DNA of 64,000 nt from Strobilurus pachycystidiatus (lineage: Eukaryota; Basidiomycota; Agaricomycetes; Agaricales; Physalacriaceae), in the NCBI GenBank assembly GCA_019915135.1, contig JAHLMK010000005.1, positions 1,364,001 through 1,428,000 on the forward strand, in the 5' to 3' direction. Shown here piece by piece: positions 23,676 through 36,413 of the stretch. The first letter of the stretch is position 1, and each line of letters begins with the position of its first letter. The position numbers were made by a program, and so were the translations under genes. The notes below the pieces were generated by a model, which was not told the DNA's origin, did no database searches, and saw only the letters and a program-made list of their open reading frames with translations.

Positions 23676-24833
23676 ATGGGATCCTTCCGCGTCGCCGCGC
23701 TCCTCGTCGGACTCCTTCTTCCCCTCACATTGTCCGCCCCGGTTGAGGACATGGTACTCACCCCTGCTGGATACCGCCACAGCTCCAATGTCCACGAGGT
23801 CCCCGCAGGAGGGCGCATCGCCCACGTTGGAGAGAACATCCATCTCATTGATGCTGACGGTAACATCGTCCACGTCGCCTCCACTGGCAAGCCAAGTGCC
23901 GAAGTCGTGCCCCAGGGCGTTCCGGGTGAAATGCCAGTGCCGGCTAGTGGCTGGGTAGCGTATGCGTCCTGGTATAACCAGGGATCGCCCATCACTTCCT
24001 TTACCACCACCTGGGAAGTTCCCCCAGCCCCGGTCACCAACAACGGGCAGACCGTCTTCTTGTTCAACAGCATTGAACCGGCGTCGGGAACTGCCATCCT
24101 CCAGCCTGTTCTCCAGGTAAGCACAAAGAATCTTGAATCCCTCATTCATGACTCGGATCACTGACGATCTTTTCAGTGGGGTCCATCTGCAGGTATAACT
24201 GGCCCTCTACTTCTGTGTCAAATTTTTGACTGAGGAAATCTTGTAGCTGGTGGAGGACCCTCTTGGACGCTTGCCAGCTGGTATGTTTATGGAGCCAATG
24301 TTTGTGGAACCCTTTTCATGTTCTGGGAGCGCACTTTTGACTGTGTTTATCCAGGCGGCCTACTACACGAAGCTAGTCCCCACCAAGTATTGACGAGATC
24401 TACACGTGTGCCGCACATATTCACATACTTCTCTCAGAGTCGGCGCTGTCCTCCCTGGAGTGATGACCCTCACCGGGGGTTCTAGCTCCTCCGGATTATT
24501 CAACTACCTTTCCGCTTTCACTGGCATCAAGTAAGTCTCCTTTCAACGACATCAGCCATGTGTGAGCTAAAATCTTGTAGTGGCACGTCACTCACTATTA
24601 CCGGCGTTCCACAGCTCGTCTGGGCCACTGAGACCCTCGAGTCCTACGGCGTGACCAAGGCCTCGGACTACCCCACTGGTTCAACGGTCTTCCACAACAT
24701 CACCCTAGGTGTTTTGAGTGGCTCGCCCGCAACGTCTTGGTCTACAGTGTCCAACGCTGCGGACGGCTTGACCACCACCGTCAATATCAACGGATACTCG
24801 AACGCCAAGATTACAATCGCGTACCCCACCTGA
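23676..24833 (+). CDS. Secreted eqolisin-like fold protein, paralogue 1
   Basis: Secreted protein of about 275 residues. The start at 23676 is set by alignment with the paralogue at 38553 (MGSFRVAALLVG against MVSFRAAVLLVG); another in-frame ATG lies 12 nt upstream. A signal peptide ends near LTLSAPVED. The core reads SFTTTWEVP, FLFNSIEP, AILQPVLQWGPSAAGGGPSW, LASWYVYG and LVWATETLESYG. The order of W-x-VP, AILQ, a W-Y pair and a late W-x-x-E-x-x-E block resembles the beta-sandwich of fungal G1 glutamic peptidases (eqolisins), with Q in AILQ and E in the late block as catalytic candidates; that link is inference. At least five introns; one donor is GTTTGT. No pro-peptide cleavage is evident apart from the hydrophilic 60-residue leader. 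Confidence 0.75.
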
Positions 24834-25072
24834 GGCTAGCAGCTGCTCTCTTTGTCTGTTGTGATGCGTACTCGAGTACCTACCCTTTTTCTACTTCTAT
24901 ACTTTTTTCTTTCCTCTTTGTGAACCGCTTCGGCGAAACAGAAGCGTCGGCGTTCAACACGCCGACGTGTACCGCTACTGTATCTCAATCAGTGTTGTAT
25001 TTGGATGTTGCCGCTCTTTAATCGTACTTACTGACTTGGAATATCAATCGATCTTTCCAACAACAGTTTGTG

Positions 25073-26060
25073 CTACGTAGAGAACACGGTCCCGAAACGC
25101 GAGTATATACTTCCCACTTGACTGTTAACAGCAATAGTGAAGGTCACTCCAAGCAGAACACCTAAGAGGAAACGGCGGTCTATCACTGATGGAACAACTT
25201 TGCGACCGGACGAAGACCCTTGGATTGCCTCGCACACTTGCTCATTATCGGCCTTGTATTCTGGAGGTGGATCAAAGATGACGGTCGAGTCGTGCGCCTC
25301 GCGTAATCCAGGCAAGCCGTCAATGCTCTGGGCGTTCTTCAGCATCCAGTAACTCTTGAGGCCGCCTTGCATGATTCCGCCATCTTCGCTTTCCGCTGCC
25401 TTGATGTCGATGCGCTCAAAATTGCCCGCGGCCTGGAGGAGCTTATTCCTGTGGCCGACAAATTGAAAGAAGGGGACGGAATAGCCGCAGGACTGAAAAG
25501 TAGGTGGTATTGAGGTTCGAGGTCCGAGAACCAAGGTGAACTCGGGACACTTACTGTGCCAACTTTGTGAACATCAATCTTGATGACAGCTCGGGATCCA
25601 GGGAGACGCTTCTCTGGAGAGAGGAACGACTTGTACTCCTCCGTGCCAAACTCGAACACGGTGCCTTGGAACAAGGATGAATTAATGTAGTCTTTCACGG
25701 TGGCCGGTAGGTACTAACCCTTCCCAAAGAGCCTCACGATTTGTGGCGGCCCTTCGAAGGCATTGAAGAACACAGTTATCCGACCATTCTCGCGCAGATG
25801 CGCAATTGTTTCGACACCTGCCATTGTCAAAGTCAGGAACGTAGAAGACATGCAATCATTCATATGGACCAACCGCTTCCAGTCAGGTCCTCATACCAGA
25901 CAGTGTGAGAATCAACGACGTGAAATGTGCCTTCCAGGCCTTTGGACGAAACATTGACGTGTCCTTCAGTATCCAGAGGCGCAGTCGCGACCCAGAAGAC
26001 TTGCTGTTTCTTGATGAACTCGATGACGAATCGAGGTATTTCGTCGAAGAACTTGCCCAT
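25073..26060 (-). CDS. Pyridoxamine-phosphate-oxidase-like FMN split-barrel protein
   Basis: Starts at 26060 with MGKFFDEIPRFVIEFIKKQQ, followed by VFWVATAPLDTEGHVNVSSK, the usual opening of the pyridoxamine 5'-phosphate oxidase-like FMN-binding split barrel. Later exons give ENGRITVFFNAFEGPPQIVR and CGYSVPFFQFVGHRNKL. A basic linker and one C-terminal hydrophobic segment (RFLLGVLLGVTFTIAV) follow, so the protein may be tail-anchored. True PLP synthesis is unlikely; such fungal proteins are usually flavin-dependent reductases of unknown substrate. About 265 residues and three or four introns. Its 3' end was copied into the pseudogene at 21241-21778. It is divergent from the GMC gene at 26822, with 760 bp between starts. 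Confidence 0.8.
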
Positions 26061-26780
26061 GGTTGCAGAGAGAAAGTTAGGACGACGCGGCCTCGAGTCA
26101 AATGATACAAGTCCCCTATAACGCCGACAGCCTTCCCACACAGCCTACCAGTGACTCGAGCGATCGCGAAACCCGAGACGGACGAAATAAAGCACAGATT
26201 GGGCGCGCAGTGTATCGTCGAGACTTGTCTTCCAGCTGTCGGTCGTCCGATGTCATCGAGGGGGCAACGTGGCCGCGGTGGAAAAAGCAAAAAGTAAACG
26301 GCAAACGCCGAGTGCACTTGATAACTTACTGCGACGACTCCAACCATCCCCGACGTGCGCTGTTTGAATGGAGCCTGGGTCCAGTCGCGATCTGCTGCAA
26401 TATGCCAGTCATCCTATCAATGCACTTGTCCATCTGCCAATGCCATCGCATGCGATTCCCATCAAATTAGCAGCCGTCCTCAATTATCGAATTGCACTAC
26501 TCGTACTCGGAGATTTTTGGAACAGTCCTTGTGTTGCGCACCGTTTACGGACTCTCAATGACTTTCAAAGCTCAATCGCTCCCAATTCATGATCACAGGT
26601 TTGTGTTCTTGTATTTCGCGAGGATATGGCAGACGTTTTGACCGCTTGGATCAAACAGGTACCCATATCATAAGAAGCACGACTTAGACAGCATCATTTT
26701 TTAGGCGTGTGGCTCTATGTGCGCTGCGTTGTTTGAATCCTGGCATGTCTCGTCGTTCCCATCAATGATTGGCACACCGT
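26061..26780. other. Divergent intergenic region
   Basis: Promoter space between the FMN-barrel gene (minus) and the GMC oxidoreductase (plus). No coding exon is supported. Confidence 0.4.
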
Positions 26781-26786
26781 TATAAA
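26781..26786 (+). promoter_or_regulatory. TATA box of GMC gene
   Basis: TATAAA 36 bp before the ATG at 26822, which itself has the context AACCACCATGG. The leader is therefore very short unless transcription starts inside this interval. Confidence 0.5.
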
Positions 26787-26821
26787 CCTAGCCGCTCTGG
26801 GGGGATGCACATCCAACCACC

Positions 26822-29129
26822 ATGGTCTTCCTCCGCACTCTCTGGCTGGTTGCACCTGCTTTGGCTGCGCTCTACACGTCTCCAACAGACTTGCCGGACA
26901 CAACTTTCGACTATGTCGTCGTAGGCGGTAAGTTCACCTCCTACAGCAGTCGATCGATGAAATTGAAATATGATAGCCGGCACTGCTGGTAGTGTCGTCG
27001 CCAACAGGCTTACAGAGGACTCCAATGTGACTGTCCTCGTTCTGGAGGCTGGTGTCACGTTCGTGTTTATCTGACATTTTGCCTTTGCGCCGGAGACTCA
27101 AGCTTGACACAGAAACGCAAATGTCACCGCTTCTATCATACCACTTCTCGGTCCCTCCCTCGTCCCGGATACACTATTTGACTATAATTATACAACAGTT
27201 CCTCTTGAGGGATATTTCAATCGTTCTCTACCTTACGCCCGAGGTCGCATGTTAGGCGGAAGCAGCTCAGTTAGTAAGTACGGTCAATTCATGCTGATGA
27301 AGTGGTACTAACGATCTCTCAGATTACATGGTTTACACGCGAGGCTCCAAAGACGATTATGACCGCTACGCAAACTATTCAGGTGACCAAGGCTGGTCGT
27401 GGGATAACATGCAAACGTATTTCGACAGGGTAAGAGGTTCTGAACTCGTCTTCACATGCTCCAAACTAACTGGAAACATCAGCATGAAGCATTCGTGACG
27501 CCATCTGATAAGAAAGAGGAATTTTCACCAAAAGCGCATGGAACAAAGGGGATTCTTCAAGTCAGTCTTCCGGCGACTGGGACTGTACTGGACCAGCGAG
27601 TCATAGACACAACCCAAGAACTCAGTGACGAGTTCCCCTTCAATGAAGATCCCAATGACGGGAATGTACTTGGAGTCGGTCCGTCCTCGGTGTCTTTATC
27701 GCTGCTGCTTGCGCTCATATACCGTTCATAGCCTGGTCTCAGGCGACAATCGACAGTAAAAGCCGTCGCAGCAGTGCTGCCACATCATACCTTGGACCCG
27801 ACTTCATATCGCGTCCCAATCTCCACGTCCTCATCGGTGCTACTGCGACGAAGCTTGTCCAGAACGGCACTGTTGGAGGCTTACCGTCATTCCATAGTCT
27901 TGAATACAAAACGGACTCGAAGGGCGCCACTGGATCCTTGTCGGCTAGGAAGGAGATCATTCTTTCTGGCGGATCAATCAACACCCCGATGCTCCTAATT
28001 CTTTCCGGCATCGGAGACCAGGACGAGCTCAAGGCTTTGGGGATCCCCACGATTGTCAACAACCCCTCAGTCGGAAAGAACTTGACGGACCATCCCTTGT
28101 TGGCTTCGGTTTACTCTGTAAAAGGAGAGGACAGTTTCGACAGCGTGTTCCGGGGCGACAACCTCAAAGCCGCCATCGGCGAGTGGACGAACAACGCATC
28201 AGGTCCCCTCGCCGACGGTGTGTGCAACCATCTCGGATTCTTGAGGCTACCCAGCAACTCGAGTATATTCGATCAAACGCCCGATCCTGCAGCGGGACCG
28301 AATGCGGCACACATCGAATTCATCGTCTCGGTGAGTTCTCGATAAGATTTTCTTCCTTACCCATTCTGATCATGCATCTAGAATTTGTGGGTACAACCTG
28401 GCATCCCGACACCCGACACGGGCAGCTTTATGACACTGACGTCGACAGTCATTTCTCCTACTTCGCGTAAGTCCTGACCTTGGCCCTTCTTTCCCTTTAC
28501 TTAGCAATGCATCCATTCCGACAGGTGGCTGGCTGAAACTCACAGACAACGATCCTTTCGGGAAACCACTCATCAATCCTAACTACCTAAGCACCGAATG
28601 GGACGTCTTCGCCCTCAGGGAGTCCGTCAAGATCGTCCAGCGATTCGTAAACGCGTCAGCTTGGGATGACTATGTTATCGCGCCTTTCGGACAGTTTGCC
28701 GAAGCTACAACCGACGACGCTATCGACACGTACATGCGCAACAACTCTGCAACGTTTTTCCATCCAATTTCTACGGCAATGATGTCGCCGAAAGGTGCGA
28801 GCTGGGGTGTTGTGGACCCCGATTTGAAGGTCAAGGGAGTTGAGGGCCTTAGGGTTGTCGATGGGTCGGTCATTGTAAGCGATCAACTTGACTTCAATGC
28901 AGAGCAGCAACTGAAGACCTGTTTGATATAGCCGTACCTCGCAAACGCACACACTCAAGGACCCATCTATCTCTTCGCCGAGCGTGGCGCTGATCTGATC
29001 AAAGCTGATGGATCGTCAAACTCGACTTCTGGTGATGATGGTAGCAGGGAAGATGCGGGAACAGTCGCGTCTTTCTCTGCAGTGACCGTATCTTTGATGA
29101 CTCTGATTGCAATATTCATGTTGCTGTGA
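26822..29129 (+). CDS. Secreted GMC oxidoreductase, aryl-alcohol-oxidase-like
   Basis: FAD enzyme of the glucose-methanol-choline family that oxidises alcohols and gives H2O2. A signal peptide (MVFLRTLWLVAPALAAL) precedes FDYVVVGAGTAGSVVANRL, the FAD-binding loop rebuilt over the first intron. Other family marks are YARGRMLGGSSSVNYM, GWSWDNMQTYF, KEIILSGGSINTPMLLILSG and GIGDQDELKALGI. The active site pair is likely the His in FFHPISTAMM and the His in ANAHTQGPIYLFAERGAD, the pattern seen in aryl-alcohol oxidases. The last 25 residues form a hydrophobic tail after a Ser/Gly-rich linker, which suggests a GPI anchor or membrane retention. About ten introns; no disabling change seen. Length near 620 residues, normal plus the tail. 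Confidence 0.9.
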
Positions 29130-29569
29130 AACGGTTATTTCGATTTTGATTCTAGGATATTAATATGTCTTATACTAATTGTTTGTGTCGTGTCTGAGGA
29201 AATAAATCTGTCATGGTTGAGGTGCAACACCTCTATCTTGATCAACGATGGCAGAGGAGACTGACAGGGAGAATGTCAATAAGTTGAACAAGTCTACGCG
29301 CCTAGGCTGAACACGGAAGACGTAAAACTACACGCTAATTCAGATAGAGGTTATTTACGTCCTGTACAATCGCTTAGATAGCTGATAGATTCATGATATG
29401 GTGAAGAGTAGTCGTAACCTTTTGGACATCGTCAGTATCACCAAGTAGCTCAAAGAATACAAGCGTGCTAAAATATCTACAGGTTCGATCAGGTGATCAA
29501 ACGAACATGTTCCCCAAATTCAAATTATTGAAACAATGCCAAGCAGGGTTCGCACCGTTCCCCTCTCCC
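29130..29569. other. Intergenic, no supported gene
   Basis: AT-rich spacer between the GMC gene and the inverted duplication. No exon supported. Confidence 0.4.
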
Positions 29570-31290
29570 CCCTCCTACTTTACGCCATACTACAACGGCT
29601 CAAACATGGAATCCATTCCTCTTTCTGAAATATCAACGCTCCCGGGGTCCTTAAAATGCCGACCTTTCAACTTTATCACTGAAGACGAGCCTGTGAGTGC
29701 CACCACATTTTGAGGACATTCTGAGCTCAATTCATATAGGCTGTGGACAACTGGGAGTATGCCTTTGGTCTCTATCGTGGTGATATAAAGGACTATATTG
29801 ACAAGCCTATCATGTCAACCATGGGTGTGCTTTATTTCACCTAGCGGTTATGTCGTGATACTGATTGTTCCACAGTTGCCGCTGATATGATAGACCTACT
29901 GAAGGAAGATTCTTGGGCCCTGTTACCATCCGAAACTGTGTTGACAGCGATGCGTGATGTATTTGTACAGAACAGGCAAGCCCAAACGAAAGAAAGAGTA
30001 CTATTCACCGACGTACGTCTGTGCTGACATCGATGAACTCAGTTACTTAGACGTGTTGCAGATTGTCTCGGACGACGATTACGTCTACGAGCTTCTCCCA
30101 CCGCATACGAATGACCGCAGACCAATCTACGCTGCCGGTAAATGCTACGCCTATCCCTACACCAACCTCCCTCGAGTCAGAACCACCGTCCATCCTTGCT
30201 TTGTCTTCCCCTCTCTGTTACACTGGAAGTGTCTTTACCTTCGTGAAGCACCAAACACCCTCGGCCAAAACGACGACCTCTCCAGTATCGTGTCTGATAT
30301 TGTTGGAGCCGTACACGCACCCGTTAACAGGTCCTGGGTTTATGGTACTTGGCTGGACTTCCGCCATCGCGGTATCGTCACTGTGCGCGCGGATCCTGGT
30401 ACCAAACGCCGCCGCGAGGAGCGACCCGAATTGAACCATCACCAAACACCCGAGCGGACTCCTGATCGTGACCTGCATGACCCGCGCACATTCAAAAGAC
30501 GTCGCAAGATGAGGGAATTCATGGCAGCGCACAATGTCCGCGCAAAGGATGGCCAACCCGGGCCCCCCATTGTATTGGACCGTGGCTCTGAATCGACACC
30601 ACAGGAGGAGCAAACCCAGTCCCGATCGACGAGATCGGGCGTTCCAAAGCAGGTCACAATCGTCGAGGCGCCGCCGAGGTCCTCGAGAAAGAAGAAATCT
30701 CGGGCTGCTCGTTCCTCACCCACACTTCCTGCAACGTCCCCAGGAACGATTCGCTCTACTGGGAATGCCAGGTCGTCGCTGTCCTCGCAGGCGAGCACCA
30801 AGTCCTCCATCAAATGGGTCGCACCGAAGAAGCGTGGGGAGGCGAAGTCGGCCGGGAAAGCGCGATCATCACCTGCATCGACTCCTCTGACAACGCGAGA
30901 CAATGCTCCCGACGACACCCCCGACGACTCGTCAAAGTCTCCTGTATCGAGTACGGAAGGTTTGTCGATACCTAGTGGCAATCATGCCCCAGCAGGACTG
31001 CGGAGATCCTCTCGCGAGAGGAAATCTGTTAATTATAGGACGTAATCATCATTCTCCAGTCCTTTCATTGTTCACCTTCCCGCTATCGCATTGCTATCGT
31101 TATTCACTGTATATTATCTGTCTCGTTTCCAAGTCCTGCTAGCTGTTATCGTGTACAACTTTTATGTACTAGTATTGTAATGTCAGAGACCTTACAAACT
31201 CTTCCCTGACTCCCTATCCCAGTTATGCGGTGGTCGTTACACACACTTTTCCGATATTGAGTCGATTGCCAGTGTTGGCTCCAACAGAGG
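29570..31290 (+). repeat. Arm A of 1.7-kb inverted duplication
   Basis: Closely matches the reverse complement of about 40310-42010, covering the whole gene at 29606-31045, its 5' leader (CAACGGCTCAAACATGGA) and about 245 bp of 3' flank to the block CCGATATTGAGT. The arms are about 9 kb apart. Small indels occur in the flank, fewer in the coding part. Confidence 0.9.
29606..31045 (+). CDS. Uncharacterised basic nuclear-type protein, duplicate A
   Basis: Open copy of a duplicated gene. Exon 1 (29606-29692) gives MESIPLSEISTLPGSLKCRP and on to TEDEP. Later exons give WEYAFGLYRGDIKDYIDKP and LLPSETVLTAMRD, then a 49-nt intron (GTACGT to TTGCAG, ending 30060) joins VLFTD to IVSDDDYVYELLPPHTNDRR. 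A conserved segment AAGKCYAYPYTNLPRVR and NRSWVYGTWLDFRHRG follows. The last 200 residues are Ser/Pro/Arg/Lys-rich with likely nuclear signals (TFKRRRKMRE, PRSSRKKKSR) and end RKSVNYRT. I do not recognise the fold; the GKCYxYPYTNLP segment occurs, to my memory, in uncharacterised mushroom proteins. About 450 residues. No transposase or nuclease residues could be assigned. Confidence 0.6.
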
Positions 31291-31410
31291 ACGTCTATGA
31301 CTATGCCGACAACAGAGTGGAAGACGAAGTCTGGCAAGAAGTAATCTACAAATGTAAGGTAAGCATGCATGTAATCTATAAAGTAATGTTCTCTGCAAGC
31401 AAATGCGCGT

Positions 31411-34400
31411 CTAATAGTCCTCCTCGTCTTCGTCGTCATCTTCGATGATTATAGGTTCATCAGTGGACCCGCTGTCACCGACTTCCTCCTCTTCCTCATC
31501 CGCTTGCGGAGCAGCATCTTCCGTACTCTTTTCGAATAGAAACGACACGCTACCGCCGGGCACGTCGCGTACAGTGCGTATACCGCCCAGAGCCGCCAAA
31601 TTATCCAGACTGAGCATATCAAGTAATTTGCTGCCACTAGGATTGTCGGTCTTCGCGCCCGTCTTATCTGGGACGAAGAGGATCTCGCGCAGCACTTCGT
31701 CCCGAATGTCTCCATGCTTCGCAGAGAGGAGACAATTGATGTGCTTCCACTGCCCCAGCGCCGCTAGTGCCTCTCTTTTCTCCCGTAGATACTGTGGACA
31801 GACATAAGGTCAGATTCAATGACAGTGACAACACCAACTCACCTCCTTGTCCTTCTTGGTGATCTTGTTCGGATTGACCTGAGAGGCTATCATAAACCCA
31901 GCATGCTCTGAATCAGAATCTTGATCAGAGCCATCCGCATCGTTTTGACTCGGTCGAGGTTGTGATCCTGGTGCGTCACCACAAGGACACTCTAGTAGCT
32001 CGTGCGTGTTGGACGCCGTGTCCGGCTGGATGCGAAAGATGTCGCGAAGCTATAGCAAGATTGAGCATTTCTTCTCCTGGTCTACATTGACTGAACGTAC
32101 GTCCTTGCGCGTGAAGCTGTCCTTCTTGGACGAGCCAGTCGACTTGGATCACTAGTGAGCGCGGTAGTCATGGGCTAGAGATGAGTACGTACAGATCCCA
32201 TCAATGCTATAACTGTGTCAGTAACATGCTTCAGGAAGGCATTGAGCGGACCCACAATTACTCAAGCCAAGCTTCGTTATTTGCCGCTGGAAGATCTTCT
32301 CTGCAACGAATATCAACAAGGAGGTCATAGATGGGAGAGAAACATGCAAACCATCGATGGTGCCAGCAGTAAGGAAACGATAGATGAACACAGGACGCTT
32401 CTGGCCATCACTTTGCGCAGATGAGCACTCGTAGATGCAAATAAGAAGCGCACATACCGATGACAACGCGCCATCGCCTGAAGATCGTGACTAGAATATC
32501 ATTGTCAGCTTGGATATCAATCAACTTGCGAGTGAGCGACCTTGGATTCCAGTCAGAGTCGACAAGACATAATCTTGATCCACCTGAAATGCATGTTGGT
32601 GAAAATTCGCAAGGGAGGGAGAACTTCGTACCAATCAAATTGATACCGACACCGCCCGCTTTCGAGCTCAGCAGGAATATGACTAGAGGAGCCTCGTTGA
32701 GACAGATCACACTAGAGATTGGTTGATCTCACAGCTACTTGTCTGGGAAGACTTGTTGAAGGTATTGACATATTCTTGACGTTTGGCGGGAGGTGTAGAT
32801 CTAGAAGTAGTGTCAGATGCAACCGCATAAAATGAACAAAGAAGGCCGCTCACCCATCCAATCTATTGTAACTGTACCTCTGCTTCTTACAGAAGGCTTC
32901 GAGGATATTGAGCGTCGAGGTATAATGCGATACAATGACACATTTCTCCTCGGTGTGCTAGTGAACGATGAGATAAGACGGTACTTGACTCAGAAACAGG
33001 TCCCTCACCGCTTTGATATGTGCCAATAGACGAGCAAGAACGGTCAGTTTGCCTGGTATATGTCAATCTCCAGCTGAGCTCAAAGTAGGGTGGGGGCATA
33101 CCGCTCAAGGACATATCATCAATCCTCGCAGTCTCCGGAATCACACTGAGCGCATCGCGCACGCTAACGTTCTTCAGACTGTCAGCCTTCCCATCGGCTG
33201 CCGCCTTGTCGGCGGTAGCCTTCAGTAAGATCGGGCTATTGCTGATCTTGGTCAAGAGGTTGATTAGAGCTAGCGAGTCGGCCGTGGAACCGCGGCACAG
33301 GTCGTCAAGCTTGTCGGGGTTCAGAATCTTCGAGAAGATGGAGAGTTGGACCTGGGTCGGTGTGATGAACACGACGTATTCGTCTGGAAGACATTAAACC
33401 AAGAGAGTGTAATTGGTGATGGAATAACATACGTTTGGGCGGCAAGTAGTTTCCAAGAATCGTCGCCTCACGTCGCAGCACGAAGCTTTTCGCGATGGTC
33501 ATCAACTACCAAACATTGAGCAATATGTCAAGAAGTAAGACGACGTTCGACAAACCTGCGCCGACCTCGACTCTCCGAGCTCCTTCTCCTTCTTTGTACT
33601 CTCCGGTGCTCGACTCTTGAGGATCGGGGTTTCGTAGACACGCTTAAACACGTTGTACTCGTCTAGCCATCACCTCAGTACAATCACACAACGTCAGGTA
33701 GTTGAACACTGACCGAGTAAGCCTGGATTGCAGAAGTCCGCCTGTAACACGGTCATTGATGGACGCTGATACAAGGGTGAATGGCCTACCATAGCATGGA
33801 ACTCGCTCAAGTCGTTTTGAATGGGCGTTCCTGACAAAAGTATCCGTCTTGGCGTCCGCAAAGAGCTGAACATCTGCGTTGTCTTGTTGGACCCTGACTT
33901 CAAGCGATGTCCTTCGTCGCATATAATCAGGCCAATCGGGGGACTATACGATCGTTAGCATGGTAGGAGGGTGTTACTGAGGGCAAGATCGTACATGCAA
34001 GACGTCAGTAGATTCCTGATAATGCGTCAATCAATGGCATTCATCTACAGCCTTGTGGACTCACATCACGGTGCGAAGCCGCTCGTATCCTATGATAAGG
34101 ACCTTCTGCATTTTCCTGCAAGATCTTAGACGCGACACACACACACAAATCGAAAACTACTCACGAGTTGATGAACACATGTATCGCTTTCTTGTCCTTG
34201 TCGCACACTGTGATACCGACGCGATCACGTCCCAGCCACTTGTGAAACTCGTTCTTCCAATTCTTCGTAGAAGTAAGTAAGGTAGGTCACATCGGATATA
34301 CTGAACCACCTACGTTGATAAGGGACACCGGGCAAGCAATGAGGACCTTCTCGACCGAAGGTATAGCACCGCCGTAAGGGTTCTGTTCTGTGGAGCGTGT

Positions 34401-36066
34401 AAGAGCGCGTCACGATGGTCAGAGGCTCAGTCATACTCAACAAAGTCCATACAAGACTGATCGTCTTCAGAAAAGATGTTAGACGCGTCAAGTGTTCAAA
34501 CGAGAACCCAAATACGTGCCTGCAATGTCTTCCCCAGACCCCTGAAGACAAGCTCAGGGTCTGTAGAGAGCAATGGTACTAGACAGACTTACATTTCATC
34601 TGCAAGTATACACCCTTGCCCTTCGTGCTTCCGAAGACCCATAACGGATTCGTACATGAATTTGACACCTTCGGGAGGGACGCTGAGCAGGCATCGACTG
34701 AGCATGAGATGTCCGAACCTTCAATTTGATGAGGCCGAAGCTTCTGCGCGACAATGGGATCAATGACCACAGGGAATATCGGACGATTCTTCTTGTTCCA
34801 CCTCCGTATATGCTCCTCCGATGGGGCCTTCATAACGATGGCGCCCTCTGCATTGGGATCGTGTCTAAGAGCTCATAAGTGCATAGAGCGTAAGAAGAAA
34901 AATAATTATACGTACAGAGGACCGGCAGGTCTCTTTGTCGCGCCATAGAAGGAAGAGGGTGTGACACTATTCGTATTCAGAGGGGTCGCGAATTTCTTGC
35001 TATTGGACGCGTCTGACGCGTCGTCGATGATCGAAACCTCTTCTGGAGGATCTGGCTCGCCAGTGTCCATAGGCATGTCCGACGGTTTCACTTGCTGGAT
35101 GAGTTGAACTTCCTTGCTGCCGAAGTATAACGTGTCGCCACTTTGCAGAGGTGTTCCCTTCCACGCCGAAGAACCAAGACTGATAAAATGAGGGCATGTA
35201 AAGAGGAAGAAGAGCTCAACTTACGTTCGACCCTGCTCAGAGACGAGAGTGACTGTCTTGTTGTTGTGCATTACGAACGCGTCGCCATCCCAAGAGCCCT
35301 TTCCTTTCTTGTTCACCTTTCGCCTATATACATGATCAGAACAGAAGTAGAGCACAACAGGAAGAAGGATACCAATTCGCTGACCAATAGGACTTGATCT
35401 CGATGTTCTCCTTGATCTGCCTAGAGCCGCTGCTCTGCGAGGAAGAAAGCAGACCGACTTCTTCGAGTGGGATTCCCTTCTTCGGCGGCGGAGGATTCAT
35501 TGTTGGGACTTTGAAAGATGACGAGGGACGTGAAGACGAGCTGATGTGAAGGGGCGTGAAGGATTTGGATGTTGAAGGCGTGCTGGGCGGGTTCACTGGA
35601 GCGCTCATCGTAGCATGCCCAAAGCAGCGCCCAGAGTAGAATTCGTCCTTGGTCGTCGGGCATTCCACGCGAATATCTTTTCCACCAAAATGGCATTCCA
35701 GACCTTCTTCTATTCCAGCGGGACGGCTTCCCGAGCCGAGTCTAGCAGCACGTTCAGCCAGATTGACCGACTCAAGACAGTGGGACGACTTACGGCTTGG
35801 CGTCGGCGCCATATAGCGTGGCTCTGGTCAGCGATTCCACGACCAAGACACCGTCGCCTTCCCAGGTCTTGTGCTTCTTGGTTTGATGGTTTCTCCTGCG
35901 AACAGAGTCAGCTTGCTAGCAAGATATGAAAGGTAGTGAGCGCGTACCACTGCACCATCCAGTACTGGCCAGAGCTGACCTCAACGGCCTGCCTCTTGCG
36001 GCTCACGGGTTCATTGGCGTCAGATTTACGCTTGGCCGAAAGAGACGGCGCCAGGAAAGCTGGCAT
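31411..36066 (-). CDS. RDH54: SNF2-family recombination helicase (RDH54/RAD54B type)
   Basis: Swi2/Snf2 ATPase that works with Rad51/Dmc1 in homologous recombination. The N-terminus (start 36066, [16 protein letters not shown]) contains the RAD54B-type module YWMVQW then KHKTWEGDG and [11 protein letters not shown] Ser/Pro-rich linker and a second WRK-like module follow. The helicase motifs are in order and intact: [90 protein letters not shown] and [20 protein letters not shown]. The C-terminus is acidic ([25 protein letters not shown]). About 15 introns; roughly 950 residues. The N-terminal module separates it from RAD54 itself. It lies entirely between the arms of the 1.7-kb inverted duplication. 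Confidence 0.9.
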
Positions 36067-36330
36067 GAAGGTAGATAATGAGATTAGGAAAGCTGACGGT
36101 CTTGCAGGCGACGGCAAACAGCACCATCACGTGCTCTGACGTCACGCGTAGATATCGATTTACGGTAACCTGGTGTGCTTAAGCAAAGTCGTGCAACGCG
36201 ACAAGCTTGGATGTGATTTTAGGGATCTATCAGCCAGCCAAAAGCTGCCAAGTAGGCCAAGGACGATGAGGGTTCACCCCCTCATGTAGACTACGCGACT
36301 TGCCGAAAGCCACGTGTCGGCCAGGCGGGG

Positions 36331-36338
36331 TATAAAAA
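36331..36338 (+). promoter_or_regulatory. TATA box of HMG-like gene
   Basis: TATAAAAA about 80 bp before the ATG at 36414, with a CACGTG E-box at 36311-36316 just upstream. Confidence 0.6.
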
Positions 36339-36413
36339 GCCCCATCCCGCACATCTGGCCCCCAGATCCTTCTTAGCCTCGTACCACCACCATCGCCATC
36401 TTGAATCTCAACA

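Noticed and set aside
29484..29560. GGTTCGA-like words suggesting a tRNA B-box
   Set aside because: No A-box or cloverleaf could be folded around them.
30439..30981. 180-codon minus-strand frame, and its counterpart at 40615-41037 on plus
   Set aside because: Antisense shadows of the Ser/Arg-rich tail of the duplicated gene; no independent promoter or homology.
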